64,000 bases of DNA from Streptomyces sp. 378 (lineage in GTDB: Bacteria; Actinomycetota; Actinomycetes; Streptomycetales; Streptomycetaceae), in contig NZ_JASKMS010000002.1 of the NCBI RefSeq assembly GCF_030124145.1, positions 124,001 through 188,000 on the forward strand. Direction: 5' to 3'. The notes beneath the pieces were generated by a model. The model ran no database searches, had not been told where the DNA came from, and saw only the letters and a program-made list of their open reading frames with translations. Made by a program: the position numbers and the translations under genes. Below are positions 55,888 through 64,000 of the stretch, in pieces. Position 1 is the stretch's first letter; the number at the start of each line of letters is the position of its first letter.

Positions 55888-57221
55888 CCGACACCGATCC
55901 CGCTGTCGACGCCGGAACCCTCGACCCCGAGGTGCTCCGTGAGCGGGCGGTCGCCTCACTCGTCGTGGCCCGCGACCGCACCACCCTGCTGACGAGTTGC
56001 GTGGAGGATCCCGACCTGACCGCCCAGCACTCGCCGCTGATGTCGCCGCTGGTCTGGGACCTCGCGCACATCGGCAACCAGGAGGAGCAGTGGCTCCTGC
56101 GGACGGTCGCCGGGCACGAGGCGATACGCCCGGAGATCGACGGCCTCTACAACGCCTTCGAGCACCCGCGCGCCGAGCGGCCGAAGCTGCCGCTGCTGTC
56201 ACCGGCCGAGGCGCGGACGTACGCGGCCGAGGTGCGCGGCCGGGCGCTGGACGTGCTGGAGCGGACCGCGTTCCACGGGACGCGGCTGACGGAGGCCGGG
56301 TTCGCCTTCGGGATGATCGCGCAGCACGAACAGCAGCACGACGAGACGATGCTGATCACCCATCAGCTGCGCACGGGCCCGCAGGTCCTGACGGCACCCG
56401 ACCCGGATCCGGTGCCGCTGTTCACCGGGCCGTCCGAAGTCCTCGTGCCCGGCGGTCCGTTCACGATGGGCACCTCCGGCGAACCGTGGGCCCTGGACAA
56501 CGAACGCCCCGCGCACCGGCGCGAGGTGGCGCCCTTCCACATCGACACGACCCCGGTCACCAACGGCGCCTACCGGGCGTTCATCGAGGACGGCGGCTAC
56601 CGCGACCCTCGGTGGTGGACGGCCGACGGCTGGGCGCACATCCAGCAGCACGGCATCCACGCCCCGCTGTTCTGGCGGCGCGACGGGAAGCAGTTCCTCA
56701 GGCGCCGCTTCGGCGTCACCGAGGTCGTCCCGCCCGACGAGCCGGTGCTCCACGTGTGCTGGTACGAGGCCGACGCCTACGCCCGCTGGGCGGGACGCCG
56801 GCTGCCCACGGAGGTTGAGTGGGAGAAGGCGGCCCGGCACGACCCGGCAGCCGACCGCTCGATGCGCTACCCGTGGGGTGACGCCGACCCGGGACCCGAG
56901 CACGCCAATCTCGGCCAGCGGCACCTGCGTCCGGCGCCCGCCGGGAGCTACCCGGCCGGTGAGTCGCCGCTCGGCGTACGGCAGTTGATCGGCGACGTGT
57001 GGGAGTGGACGGCCAGCGACTTCCTGCCGTACCCGGGATTCCGGGCGTTCCCGTACAAGGAGTACTCGGAGGTCTTCTTCGGGCCCGAGTACAAGGTGCT
57101 GCGCGGCGGTTCGTTCGCGGTGGACGCGGTGGCCTGCCGGGGCACCTTCCGCAACTGGGACCACCCGATCCGCCGGCAGATCTTCTCCGGATTCCGCACG
57201 GCACGGTCGGAGGGCGTCTGA
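55884..57221 (+). CDS. egtB: Ergothioneine sulfoxide synthase EgtB
   Basis: A 445-residue non-haem iron enzyme that joins gamma-glutamylcysteine to hercynine. The DinB-like N-terminal domain supplies the three histidine ligands (WDLAHIGNQEEQ and IAQHEQQHDETML, HxxxH). The C-terminal formylglycine-generating-enzyme-like domain has LVPGGPFTMGTS, LPTEVEWEKAARH, GDVWEWTASDF and VLRGGSF. The ATG overlaps the egtA stop by 4 bp. Confidence 0.95.
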   Translation: MTDTDPAVDAGTLDPEVLRERAVASLVVARDRTTLLTSCVEDPDLTAQHSPLMSPLVWDLAHIGNQEEQWLLRTVAGHEAIRPEIDGLYNAFEHPRAERPKLPLLSPAEARTYAAEVRGRALDVLERTAFHGTRLTEAGFAFGMIAQHEQQHDETMLITHQLRTGPQVLTAPDPDPVPLFTGPSEVLVPGGPFTMGTSGEPWALDNERPAHRREVAPFHIDTTPVTNGAYRAFIEDGGYRDPRWWTADGWAHIQQHGIHAPLFWRRDGKQFLRRRFGVTEVVPPDEPVLHVCWYEADAYARWAGRRLPTEVEWEKAARHDPAADRSMRYPWGDADPGPEHANLGQRHLRPAPAGSYPAGESPLGVRQLIGDVWEWTASDFLPYPGFRAFPYKEYSEVFFGPEYKVLRGGSFAVDAVACRGTFRNWDHPIRRQIFSGFRTARSEGV

Positions 57222-58015
57222 TGTGCCGTCACGTGGCGTACGTGGGACCCGAGGAGCTGCTGGGCAGTCTCCTCGTGCACCCCCCGCACGGGCTGTACCG
57301 GCAGTCGTGGGCTCCCCGGCACCAGCGGTACGGGACGGTCAACGCCGACGGCTTCGGTGTCGGCTGGTACGCGCCGGGCGACCCGGCGCCGGCCCGCTAC
57401 CGCCGGGCCGGGCCCATCTGGGCCGACCTGTCGTTCGCCGATCTCGCCCGGGTCGTCCGGTCCACCGCGCTGCTCGCCGCGGTGCGGGACGCGACCCTGT
57501 CGGGCGCGGACGCGGAGGCCGCGGCGGCCCCGTTCGCCGCGGGGACCTGGCTGTTCAGCCACAACGGTGCGGTGAAGGGCTGGCCCGGCTCGCTGGCCGC
57601 GGTGTCCCGGACGCTGCCGCACGAGGACCTGCTGTCGCTGGAGGCCCGCAACGACTCTGCGCTCGTGTGGGCGCTGGTCCTGGCGCGGCTGCGCAGCGGT
57701 GACGAGGAGGGCCAGGCGATGGCCGACACGGTCCTGGAGGTCGCCGCCGCGGCCCCCGGTTCCCGGCTCAACCTCCTGCTCACCAACGGCGACACCGTCA
57801 CCGCGACCGCCTGGGGCGACGCCCTGTGGTACCTCACCCGGCCCGGCGGCGGCACCGTCGTGGCCTCCGAGCCCTACGACGACGATCCGCACTGGCGGGA
57901 GGTTCCCGACCGCACCCTGCTGGCGGCGAGCCGCACCGACGTGCTGCTCACGCCCCTGAAGGAGCCGGCCGACGTCGCCGTGCCCTCCCCCTCGCCGAAG
58001 GAGCCCCGTACGTGA
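57221..58015 (+). CDS. egtC: Gamma-glutamyl hercynylcysteine sulfoxide hydrolase EgtC
   Basis: A 264-residue class II glutamine amidotransferase-fold enzyme. The N-terminal nucleophile is Cys2 (MCRHVAYVG) after removal of methionine. NADGFGVGWYAPG and TWLFSHNGAVKGWPG are family motifs. It removes the glutamate from the EgtB product. Its ATG shares one base with the egtB stop codon (TGATG). Confidence 0.95.
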   Translation: MCRHVAYVGPEELLGSLLVHPPHGLYRQSWAPRHQRYGTVNADGFGVGWYAPGDPAPARYRRAGPIWADLSFADLARVVRSTALLAAVRDATLSGADAEAAAAPFAAGTWLFSHNGAVKGWPGSLAAVSRTLPHEDLLSLEARNDSALVWALVLARLRSGDEEGQAMADTVLEVAAAAPGSRLNLLLTNGDTVTATAWGDALWYLTRPGGGTVVASEPYDDDPHWREVPDRTLLAASRTDVLLTPLKEPADVAVPSPSPKEPRT

Positions 58016-58974
58016 GCCCGTTCCACCTCACCCGCACCCTGGCGGAGGACGCCACGGACGCCGCGCTGCGCGCCGACGTCCACCGGGGTCTGACCGGCCG
58101 CCCCAAGACCCTGCCGCCGAAGTGGTTCTACGACGCGCACGGCAGCGACCTGTTCGAGAAGATCACGGAACTGCCCGAGTACTACCCCACCCGCGCCGAG
58201 CGGGAGATCCTCCTCGCACGCTCCGGCGACATCGCCGCGGCGACCGGGGCCCGGACCCTGGTCGAGCTCGGCTCCGGCTCCTCGGAGAAGACGAGGCACC
58301 TGCTCGACGCCCTGACAGACCTGCACACCTACGTTCCGGTCGACGTCAGCGGGAGCGCCCTCACCCAGGCCGGGCAGGCGCTCGCCGCCGAGCGGCCGGG
58401 GCTCGACGTGCACGCGCTGATCGCCGACTTCACGGCGGAACTGACCCTGCCGGACACGCCGGGACCCCGCCTGGTGGCGTTCCTCGGCGGCACGGTCGGC
58501 AACCTGCTGCCGGCCGAACGCGCCGCGTTCCTGGCGTCCGTACGCGCCCTGCTCGCCCCGGGTGACGCCCTGCTGCTGGGCACGGACCTGGTCAAGGACG
58601 AGGAGGTGCTGGTCCGGGCGTACGACGACGGGGCCGGGGTGACGGCCGCGTTCAACAAGAACGTCCTGACCGTGATCAACCGCGAGCTGGGCGCCGACTT
58701 CGAGCCCGCCGCGTTCGACCACGTGGCGGTGTGGGACACCGGGCACGAGTGGATCGAGATGCGGCTGCGTTCCCGTTCGGCGCAGACGGTGAAGGTGCCG
58801 GCGCTCGACCTCGCCGTGGACTTCGCGGCGGGCGAGGAGATGCGGACCGAGGTGTCGGCGAAGTTCCGGCAGGAGGGCGTACGCGCCGAACTGTCCGCGG
58901 CACAGCTGGACCTCACCCACTGGTGGACCGACGGTGAGGGGCGGTTCGCGCTGTCGCTGAGCGTGGCGCGCTGA
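58012..58974 (+). CDS. egtD: Histidine N-alpha-methyltransferase EgtD
   Basis: A 320-residue SAM-dependent methyltransferase producing hercynine from histidine, the first pathway step. PPKWFYDAHGSDLFEKITEL and PEYYPTRAEREIL are family-specific substrate motifs. LVELGSGSSEKTRHLLDAL is the SAM loop, and VAFLGGTVGNLLPAER completes the site. GTG at 58012 overlaps egtC by 4 bp. No egtE lyase gene follows, so the last step must be encoded elsewhere. Confidence 0.95.
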   Translation: MSPFHLTRTLAEDATDAALRADVHRGLTGRPKTLPPKWFYDAHGSDLFEKITELPEYYPTRAEREILLARSGDIAAATGARTLVELGSGSSEKTRHLLDALTDLHTYVPVDVSGSALTQAGQALAAERPGLDVHALIADFTAELTLPDTPGPRLVAFLGGTVGNLLPAERAAFLASVRALLAPGDALLLGTDLVKDEEVLVRAYDDGAGVTAAFNKNVLTVINRELGADFEPAAFDHVAVWDTGHEWIEMRLRSRSAQTVKVPALDLAVDFAAGEEMRTEVSAKFRQEGVRAELSAAQLDLTHWWTDGEGRFALSLSVAR

Positions 58975-59092
58975 CACCGGTGACTCCTGGTGCGGCGGCG
59001 ACGGCGGGAGACGACGTCTCGCGCTTCGCCGCCGCTTGGGGCACCGTGGAGTGAGGGCGTGTCATACCCGTCACTGGAAGAGGAGCAGCGGC

Positions 59093-59308
59093 ATGTCGAA
59101 CCACACCTACCGGGTCACGGAGATCGTCGGCACCTCCCCCGACGGCGTCGACGCGGCCATCCGCAACGGCATCGGCCGGGCCTCGCAGACGCTGCGCAAT
59201 CTGGACTGGTTCGAGGTGACGCAGGTGCGCGGCCAGCTGGAGGACGGGCAGATCGCGCACTGGCAGGTGGGCCTCAAGGTGGGCTTCCGCCTCGACGAGT
59301 CCGAGTAG
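59093..59308 (+). CDS. Dodecin
   Basis: A 71-residue dodecin that assembles into a hollow dodecamer storing flavin. YRVTEIVGTSPDGVDAAIRN, LRNLDWFEVTQVRG (tryptophan of the flavin stack) and HWQVGLKVGFRLDE cover the full fold. The strong GAGGAG site lies 7 bases before the ATG. It lies 118 bp after egtD, probably with its own promoter. Confidence 0.93.
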   Translation: MSNHTYRVTEIVGTSPDGVDAAIRNGIGRASQTLRNLDWFEVTQVRGQLEDGQIAHWQVGLKVGFRLDESE

Positions 59309-59365
59309 GCGAGCAGTCCCGGGGCGGGCGGTCTCGGGACCGTCCGCGGCGGTGACGCTCTCGCC

Positions 59366-59389
59366 GAGGCCGGGCCGGCTCCCGGCCTC
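59366..59389. terminator. Bidirectional terminator between dodecin and HAD genes
   Basis: GAGGCCGGG at 59366-59374 pairs with CCCGGCCTC at 59381-59389 around a 6-base loop; the right arm includes the HAD stop codon. Confidence 0.7.
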
Positions 59390-59882
59390 AGGTCCGCCCT
59401 TCGCTCTCCTGCGCCGCCTTCATCTCGGCGGACCGGGTCACCCAGTCGGCCCGCACGACGGTGAAGCCTGCACGCCGGGCGTCCGCGCAGACCAGCTCGT
59501 CGTCGTCGACCAGCACACGGATCTCGCGGGTTCGGGCGAGGCGCCGCAGGACCTCCCGCTTGGTGACCCGGGCGGGCCGCCGGTCGGTGTCCCCCCGCAT
59601 GTACAAGCGCCCCTCGGGCAGCCCCTGGGCGGCGAGCCAGTCCAGCGTGTCGCGCCGGCAGCGCTCGGGCCGCCCGGTGAGGTAGACGATCTCGCACTCC
59701 CGCGCGTTCTCCTCGACCAGCGCGATGCCCTCCGGGACCGGCGGGTCCTGCGGCGCCGCCGAGAAGAACCCGTCCCAGTCCTTCGGCCTGCGCTCCAGGA
59801 AGCTCTGCCGGTGCGAGGCGTCGGCGAGGGTGTTGTCCAGGTCGAACACGGCCAGCGGGGCCTTGCTGCGGTCGTCGCTCAC
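59388..59882 (-). CDS. HAD superfamily phosphatase-like protein
   Basis: A 164-residue protein. HAD motif I is AVFDLDNTLAD (both aspartates), motif II is IVYLTGRPERCR, the lysine is in RVTKREVLRRL, and motif IV is VLVDDDELVCADAR. The layout resembles the 3'-phosphatase half of polynucleotide kinase and phage-type kinases (TGRPE). The substrate is unknown. GTG at 59882 has only a weak ribosome site. It is divergent from the DUF485/symporter operon. Confidence 0.85.
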   Translation of the reverse strand: MSDDRSKAPLAVFDLDNTLADASHRQSFLERRPKDWDGFFSAAPQDPPVPEGIALVEENARECEIVYLTGRPERCRRDTLDWLAAQGLPEGRLYMRGDTDRRPARVTKREVLRRLARTREIRVLVDDDELVCADARRAGFTVVRADWVTRSAEMKAAQESEGRT

Positions 59883-60314
59883 GCTGCCCAGCGTAAGGGG
59901 TCCGCGCGCGCTGAGCGCATTCGGGACAGGCCGGGCCGGGGCATGGTCCGTACCGTTCGGCGACCGGTCTTTTTCACGCAGGCTGTCGCAGGAGGGGCAA
60001 CCCGCCATGGGGGCGTGAACGAGCCACGAACCGAGGGCATTTCATCCACGCAGTTGATGGCTCAAGCACAGCACTGACATACTCCGCTTTCAGCCTCGCC
60101 ATCACCCGTGGCCGGGGCTGTCAGGGGACTCCACACCGAATCCCCGAGGCCGTCCGCATGAATCCGAACAGCGAGTTCTTCGGATTCACGAATCCCCCAC
60201 GAGCCCGCACCCCATCGCGCGTCCGGCATTGCTCCCCCCTGCCCGAAAACCGGACGCGGACACCGACCCGACGGCGTCGAGTGCGGGGCACGATGCAGCG
60301 AAGAAGGTGCGCCT
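59883..60314. promoter_or_regulatory. Divergent intergenic region with a perfect 10+10 inverted repeat
   Basis: 432 bp between the HAD gene and the DUF485 gene. TGAATCCGAA (60159-60168) and TTCGGATTCA (60179-60188) are perfect reverse complements with a 10-bp spacer, 127 bp upstream of the DUF485 start. CGAATCCCC is also repeated directly at 60138-60146 and 60190-60198. This is probably the operator of the symporter operon. A short frame starting at 60158 is not convincing as a gene. Confidence 0.55.
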
Positions 60315-60761
60315 GTGCCCGAATTCTCACCGCGGCGGGATGACACTCCCACATTCCCGCTTCCGCACATCGAACGTACTCCGCCGTCCCGCATATCCGA
60401 CCATCCCGAATTTCACTCCCTGCGTCGTGCGCAGCGCCGGTTCGGCCTGCGGGCGACGATCCTGTCCGTCGGCGGATTCCTGCTGTATGTGGTGCTGTCG
60501 AGTTTTGTGCCCGGGGTGATGAACCAGCCGCTGTTCGGCCGCCTCACGATCGGACTCACCCTCGGTCTCGGGCAGTTCGTCATCATGGGCGTGACAGCCT
60601 GGCACTATGCCCGGCACATGCGGACCCGGGTCGATCCGCTCGCCCGCGGCCTGAGATCCCGGCTGCACGAGACGGAGAGCCGCCGCGCCCGGTCGGCGGC
60701 GTCCTCACCGGGGGCCGGACAGCCGCTCCAGCACGGAACGAGGGGGTTCCGCACGTGGTGA
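60315..60761 (+). CDS. DUF485 family membrane protein, symporter partner
   Basis: A 148-residue protein with two membrane helices (about 46-65 and 78-98: LRATILSVGGFLLYVVLSSF, TIGLTLGLGQFVIMGVTAWH) after a 40-residue hydrophilic N-terminus. DUF485 proteins (YjcH type) are encoded upstream of acetate-type sodium symporters, as here. They are thought to assist the transporter. Its last codons overlap the symporter gene by 7 bp. Confidence 0.9.
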   Translation: MPEFSPRRDDTPTFPLPHIERTPPSRISDHPEFHSLRRAQRRFGLRATILSVGGFLLYVVLSSFVPGVMNQPLFGRLTIGLTLGLGQFVIMGVTAWHYARHMRTRVDPLARGLRSRLHETESRRARSAASSPGAGQPLQHGTRGFRTW

Positions 60762-62350
60762 CCGCCGCCGCCATCGACGACCGCAGCCTGCAGCTGACGT
60801 TCGTCCTGTTCCTCACCGTGGTCGTGATCACCCTCTTCATGGCCCTGCTGACGGCTCCCCAGCGCGACGAGATCAGCGAGTTCTACCTCGGCAACCGCGC
60901 CCTGTCGCCGCTGCGCAACGGTCTGGCCATGTGCGGCGACTACCTGTCCGCCGCCACCCTGCTCGGCAGCACCGGTCTCGTGGCGCTCACCGGCTACGAC
61001 GGGCTGATGTACCTCGGCGGCACCACCGTGGCCTGGATGATGGTGCTGCTGCTGATCGCCGAACCCCTGCACCGCACGGGCAGGTTCACGCTCGGCGACA
61101 CGGTGGCGCTGCGCCTGCCGCGGCGGCAGCGGCCGGTGCGGGTCGCGCTGGCGGTCTGCGTCCTCGCCATCGCCACGCTCTATCTCGTGGCCCAACTCGT
61201 CGGCAGCGTGGCCCTGCTGACCCAGTTCACCGGTGTGCCCAGCGGCACCACCCGCACCCTGTGCGTGGTCGTGATCGGCACCTTCGTGATCCTGTACGCC
61301 TCGCTCGGCGGCATGCCCGGTGCGACGGTCATCCAGATCATCAAGGCCGTGATGCTGCTGGTGTGCGTGCTGTTCACCGCGGGCTGGGTGCTGCACCACT
61401 TCGACTGGAATCCCAACGCGCTGCTGGAGAGGGCGTCCGAGCGCAGCGGTTCGGGCCTGAGCTTCCTGGAACCCGGGCTGCGCTACGGCGGCACCGTCAG
61501 CAACAAGCTGGACTTCCTCAGCCTCGAACTGGCCATCGTCCTCGGCCTCGCCGCCCTGCCGCACGTGCTGATGCGGCTGCTCACCCCGCGCAACAGCGGT
61601 GTGCTGCGCTCCTCCGTGCTGTGGGCCGTCGGTCTGGTCGGCGCGGTCTGTCTGGGGGCCGGCATCCTGGGCCTGGGCGCCACCGCGCTGCTCGGCCGGG
61701 ACACCATCGAGAGCACGGACCGCACCGGCAACGCCTCCGTCCTGCTGCTCGCCCACGAGCTGGGCGGCAGTGTCCTCACCGCCCTGCTGACCTGTCTGGC
61801 GTATCTGACGCTGCTCGCCGTGGCGGTCGGTCTCACGCTGGCCGCGGCGTCCTCCCTGGCGCACGACCTGTACAGCGAGGTGATCCGCAAGGGCCGGGCG
61901 AGCGAGACGGAGGAGCTGACCGTCGCCCGGCTGTCCGGGGTGGTCATCGGCGTTCTCGGCATCCTGCTGGCCCTCGTCGCCTGGGGGGCGAACACCGCGA
62001 CGCTGGCCTTCCTGGCCTTCGCCATCGCGGCGTCCGCGATCCTCCCGACGATCATCTACACCCTGTTCTGGCGGCGCTTCAGCGCGAGGGGCGCCCTGCT
62101 CAGCCTCTACGGCGGGCTGCTGTGTTCGGTACTGCTGGCGGTCTTCTCCCCCGTGGTCTCCTCCGTCCCGGGCTCGTTCTACCCGGAGGCCGACTTCGCC
62201 TGGTTCCCGCTCCAGAACCCCGGCATCGTCTCCATCCCGGTGGGCTTCCTGCTGGGCTGGCTCGGCACGGTGCTGGACAAGGGCCCGGCCGAAGAGGCCG
62301 CCGCGCACGAGCGGTTCGAGGTGCGGATGCTCGTGGGCGCGGACGACTGA
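60755..62350 (+). CDS. Sodium/monocarboxylate symporter (ActP/MctC-like, SSF family)
   Basis: A 531-residue sodium:solute symporter with about 13 membrane helices. [20 protein letters not shown] then [12 protein letters not shown] is the SSF start, [20 protein letters not shown] the first loop, [14 protein letters not shown] [18 protein letters not shown] the core motif and [14 protein letters not shown] the sodium-site helix region. It probably imports acetate, propionate or pyruvate. No acetyl-CoA synthetase gene is adjacent. Two GTG codons (60755, 60758) are possible starts. Confidence 0.88.
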   Translation: MVTAAAIDDRSLQLTFVLFLTVVVITLFMALLTAPQRDEISEFYLGNRALSPLRNGLAMCGDYLSAATLLGSTGLVALTGYDGLMYLGGTTVAWMMVLLLIAEPLHRTGRFTLGDTVALRLPRRQRPVRVALAVCVLAIATLYLVAQLVGSVALLTQFTGVPSGTTRTLCVVVIGTFVILYASLGGMPGATVIQIIKAVMLLVCVLFTAGWVLHHFDWNPNALLERASERSGSGLSFLEPGLRYGGTVSNKLDFLSLELAIVLGLAALPHVLMRLLTPRNSGVLRSSVLWAVGLVGAVCLGAGILGLGATALLGRDTIESTDRTGNASVLLLAHELGGSVLTALLTCLAYLTLLAVAVGLTLAAASSLAHDLYSEVIRKGRASETEELTVARLSGVVIGVLGILLALVAWGANTATLAFLAFAIAASAILPTIIYTLFWRRFSARGALLSLYGGLLCSVLLAVFSPVVSSVPGSFYPEADFAWFPLQNPGIVSIPVGFLLGWLGTVLDKGPAEEAAAHERFEVRMLVGADD

Positions 62351-62369
62351 CACGTCCCTCCGGGACAAC

Positions 62370-62402
62370 GGCGGCCGGATGGCGGCCGGATGGCGGCCGG
62401 GC
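62370..62402. repeat. 11-bp tandem triplicate
   Basis: GGCGGCCGGAT occurs at 62370-62380 and 62381-62391, with a third copy varying in its last two bases at 62392-62402. It lies between the symporter stop and the L32 promoter. Confidence 0.8.
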
Positions 62403-62414
62403 ACCGGGACACAC

Positions 62415-62440
62415 ATTGTTAATGGGTTCCATTTTCATGT
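62415..62440. promoter_or_regulatory. Zur-like box in front of the L32 paralogue
   Basis: The A/T-rich stretch has the palindromic core AATGG-GTT-CCATT (62421-62433). Read on the minus strand it contains TGAAAATGGAACCCATTAAC, similar to actinobacterial Zur sites (TGAAAATGATTTTCA-like). It lies 37 bp upstream of the ATG and likely overlaps the promoter. Confidence 0.7.
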
Positions 62441-62477
62441 AGCGTCCTCGGTGCCCGGCCCACCGAGGAGGAGTCCC

Positions 62478-62648
62478 ATGGCTGTCCCGAAGCGGAAGAT
62501 GTCCCGCAGCAACACCCGTCACCGCCGCGCCCAGTGGAAGGCGGCCACGCCGACGCTGGTGCCGGTCACCGTCGACGGCGTCCGTCACCTCGTACCGCAG
62601 AACCTGGTCAAGGCCTACGAGCGCAGGCTGCTACGCCCCGACGGCTGA
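62478..62648 (+). CDS. rpmF: 50S ribosomal protein L32, cysteine-free paralogue
   Basis: A 56-residue L32: [20 protein letters not shown], then the basic/hydrophobic tail ending [10 protein letters not shown]. The zinc-ribbon cysteines of the C+ form are absent, so this is the zinc-independent C- version made when zinc is scarce. The Zur-like box upstream supports that. GAGGAGGAG precedes the ATG. Its stop region overlaps the end of the opposite-strand nucleotidyltransferase gene by 18 bp. Confidence 0.93.
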   Translation: MAVPKRKMSRSNTRHRRAQWKAATPTLVPVTVDGVRHLVPQNLVKAYERRLLRPDG

Positions 62649-63341
62649 GCACACCGCCTCCGTGCAGAAGTGCGCGCGGACCCGGCGCAGCCACGCCTCG
62701 ACCGGCGCCTCGGCGGGCTCGTCCGGCAGCGCCGTCGGGCCCGCGTCGAAGGCGGCCTCGTAGTGCCTGAGCAGGGGCAGTGCGGCCGACGGCTCGGCGG
62801 CGACCCGCTCGCCGAAGGCGTGGTACTCCTCCGGGTTCTCCACCCGGATCGTCAACCGGCCCGTGGTGTACAGCTCCAGGCCCTGCCCGCACAGCCGCTT
62901 CAGGTGCCGGGCGTGCTTCGCGGTGCGCTTGCGGGTGTCCGCGCGGAAGGAACCGTCACCGCGTGCCTCCAGCCGCCGAAACTGCTGGGTGGCATAGCCC
63001 AGGTAGGCGTCCCTGACCCGCTTGGCGCTCAGGAACGCCGTGCGGATGGCGATGAGTTCGTCGCCGAGCGGGGTGCGCACCTCGTACAGGTCGTCCGGGA
63101 GCCACACCAGCTCCATCGCGGTCGGGTTGCCGCCCAGGGCCAGCCGGCACCATTTGGCCGCCTCGTGCAGGGTGCGGTCCGGTGCCGTGCTGACGTGCGA
63201 CTCCTTCGGCCGGCGCAGACCGTGGAGCTCCTCGGTGGGCGCGGCGAAGAGGCCGAGGCGGTCGATGTCCGAGCCCGGGCGGGCGAGGCCGTAGGCGGTC
63301 GATCCGACGATGCCGGAGAGCAGGACGTTGGGGACGGTCAC
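62631..63341 (-). CDS. Predicted nucleotidyltransferase (COG3541/YcgL-like)
   Basis: A 236-residue protein of the polymerase-beta-like nucleotidyltransferase superfamily. [20 protein letters not shown] is the GS...DxD active-site motif, [20 protein letters not shown] and [12 protein letters not shown] belong to the family's C-terminal helical part. Its target is unknown; relatives occur on phages and in defence or RNA-modification settings. GTG at 63341 has AAAGGCGG 6 bases upstream. It is divergent from the luciferase-like gene. Confidence 0.85.
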   Translation of the reverse strand: MTVPNVLLSGIVGSTAYGLARPGSDIDRLGLFAAPTEELHGLRRPKESHVSTAPDRTLHEAAKWCRLALGGNPTAMELVWLPDDLYEVRTPLGDELIAIRTAFLSAKRVRDAYLGYATQQFRRLEARGDGSFRADTRKRTAKHARHLKRLCGQGLELYTTGRLTIRVENPEEYHAFGERVAAEPSAALPLLRHYEAAFDAGPTALPDEPAEAPVEAWLRRVRAHFCTEAVCSAVGA

Positions 63342-63468
63342 GGTCGGCCGCCTTTCGCTTCCGAGTACGGTGACATTGTCCTGACGTGCCCGGACGCGGT
63401 CACCCGGTTTTCCGGGGATGCCCCACCGGGGCGGAATACCGACGGCCCCGCCCGGCGTAGAACCCGGT

Positions 63469-64000
63469 ATGGAACCCGTGCGCCTGTCCGTCCTCGACCG
63501 CTCCCGCACCCGCGAGGGGCACACCCACCCCGAGGCGCTGCGCGACACCGTGCGGCTGGCGCGGGAGCTGGAGCGGCTGGGCTACCACCGGCTGTGGGTC
63601 TCGGAGCACCACGGCGTGCCCGGGGTCGCCGGTTCCGCGCCGACCGTCCTGGCCGCCGCGGTGGCGGGCGCGACCCGCACGATCCGGGTCGGCACCGGCG
63701 GGGTGATGCTGCCCAACCACCGGCCGCTGGTCGTGGCCGAGCAGTTCGGGGTGCTGGAATCGCTGTTCCCCGGGCGGATCGACATGGGCCTCGGCCGGTC
63801 CGTCGGCTTCACCGACGGGGTGCGCAGGGCGCTGGGCCGCGACAAGGGCGACGCCGAGGACTTCGAGGCCCAGCTCACCGAACTGCTCGGCTGGTTCCGG
63901 GGCACCTCCCCCACCGGGGTCCACGCCCGGCCCGCGGAGAGCCTGAGCGTGCCGCCGTTCGTCCTGGCGATGGGTGAGGGCGCCGGCATCGCCGCCCGTG
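63469..64000 (+). CDS. LLM-class flavin-dependent oxidoreductase, 3' end outside the window
   Basis: The first 177 codons of a luciferase-like (bacterial luciferase alpha-type, MsnO8-like) monooxygenase. LARELERLGYHRLWVSEHHG, IRVGTGGVMLPNHRPLVVAE and LFPGRIDMGLGRSVGFTDG are the standard segments for FMN/F420 binding. It uses reduced flavin or F420 to oxidise an unknown substrate. The frame stays open to the window edge. ATG at 63469 begins the family N-terminus directly. Confidence 0.9.
   Translation, partial: MEPVRLSVLDRSRTREGHTHPEALRDTVRLARELERLGYHRLWVSEHHGVPGVAGSAPTVLAAAVAGATRTIRVGTGGVMLPNHRPLVVAEQFGVLESLFPGRIDMGLGRSVGFTDGVRRALGRDKGDAEDFEAQLTELLGWFRGTSPTGVHARPAESLSVPPFVLAMGEGAGIAAR

Noticed and set aside
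60158..60343. A 61-codon frame upstream of the DUF485 gene.
   Set aside because: Arginine-rich translation without a ribosome site; its start lies on the inverted repeat that is better explained as an operator.
1..64000. tRNA, rRNA, integrase, transposase or prophage genes.
   Set aside because: I looked for clover-leaf cores, conserved rRNA stretches and DDE or tyrosine recombinase motifs and saw none; structured RNA search software could still find a small RNA.

Overview
The window is high-GC (about 72% by eye), gene-dense DNA with strong third-position G/C, many GTG starts and short ATGA/GTGA stop-start overlaps. The gene content is typical of a Streptomyces chromosome: a HrdC-like group 2 sigma factor, ergothioneine operon egtABCD, a SapA-like spore-associated protein, a Tat-exported GH43/AbfB enzyme, and many TetR, MarR, LacI, LysR and PucR regulators. 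From memory, S. coelicolor has trxC near SCO0885, hrdC at SCO0895 and egt genes shortly after. The middle and right part of the window therefore look syntenic with that arm-proximal region. This is recall and has not been checked by alignment. I see no rRNA, tRNA, CRISPR array, integrase or insertion sequence.

Layout. 0.2-14.6 kb: stress and envelope genes (PucR regulator, DM13 protein, TerD, a sulfotransferase coupled to a small secreted protein, DUF421 protein, PRC-barrel protein, Na+/H+ antiporter, GH15 enzyme, TerC, universal stress protein, pirin, a tandem MarR pair behind a duplicated operator, TPR protein). 14.6-23.2 kb: PepSY membrane protein and peptide deformylase divergent over a CRP-like palindrome; a flavin disulfide-type oxidoreductase divergent from thioredoxin; aldehyde dehydrogenase behind a LacI regulator; TetR divergent from an FMN reductase over two matching palindromes. 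23.4-29.0 kb: a PaoABCD-like molybdenum hydroxylase operon (FeS, FAD with extra cysteine cluster, Mo subunit, XdhC) divergent from its probable TetR repressor over a large double inverted repeat.

29.2-35.2 kb: LysR, a small zinc-finger-like protein, an HSL-type esterase, a second PucR-type regulator whose linker is a 30-bp minisatellite arranged in 90-bp higher-order units, and a CaiB-type CoA transferase. 35.2-43.5 kb: second TerC, phosphoribosyltransferase, dienelactone-hydrolase-like protein, two DJ-1/PfpI proteins, archease, the sigma factor and a PEBP-family protein divergent over paired sigma-B-type promoter matches, an MFS exporter and a VOC protein. 43.6-51.1 kb: a secreted beta-lactamase-fold protein with twin upstream palindromes, a Ser/Thr kinase fused to an extracellular lysozyme-like domain together with a FHA-like partner and a zinc-ribbon membrane protein, SapA-like protein, and GH43/AbfB.

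51.3-64 kb: amidase, orphan PemK/MazF-like protein overlapping tail-to-tail with a PARG-like macrodomain protein, egtABCD, dodecin, HAD phosphatase, a DUF485/acetate-type symporter pair, a cysteine-free L32 paralogue behind a Zur-like box, a nucleotidyltransferase-fold protein and the first part of a luciferase-like monooxygenase that runs off the right edge. The recurring theme is stress and redox housekeeping with local regulator-operator pairs. The most unusual single structure is the higher-order minisatellite at 32240-32665.
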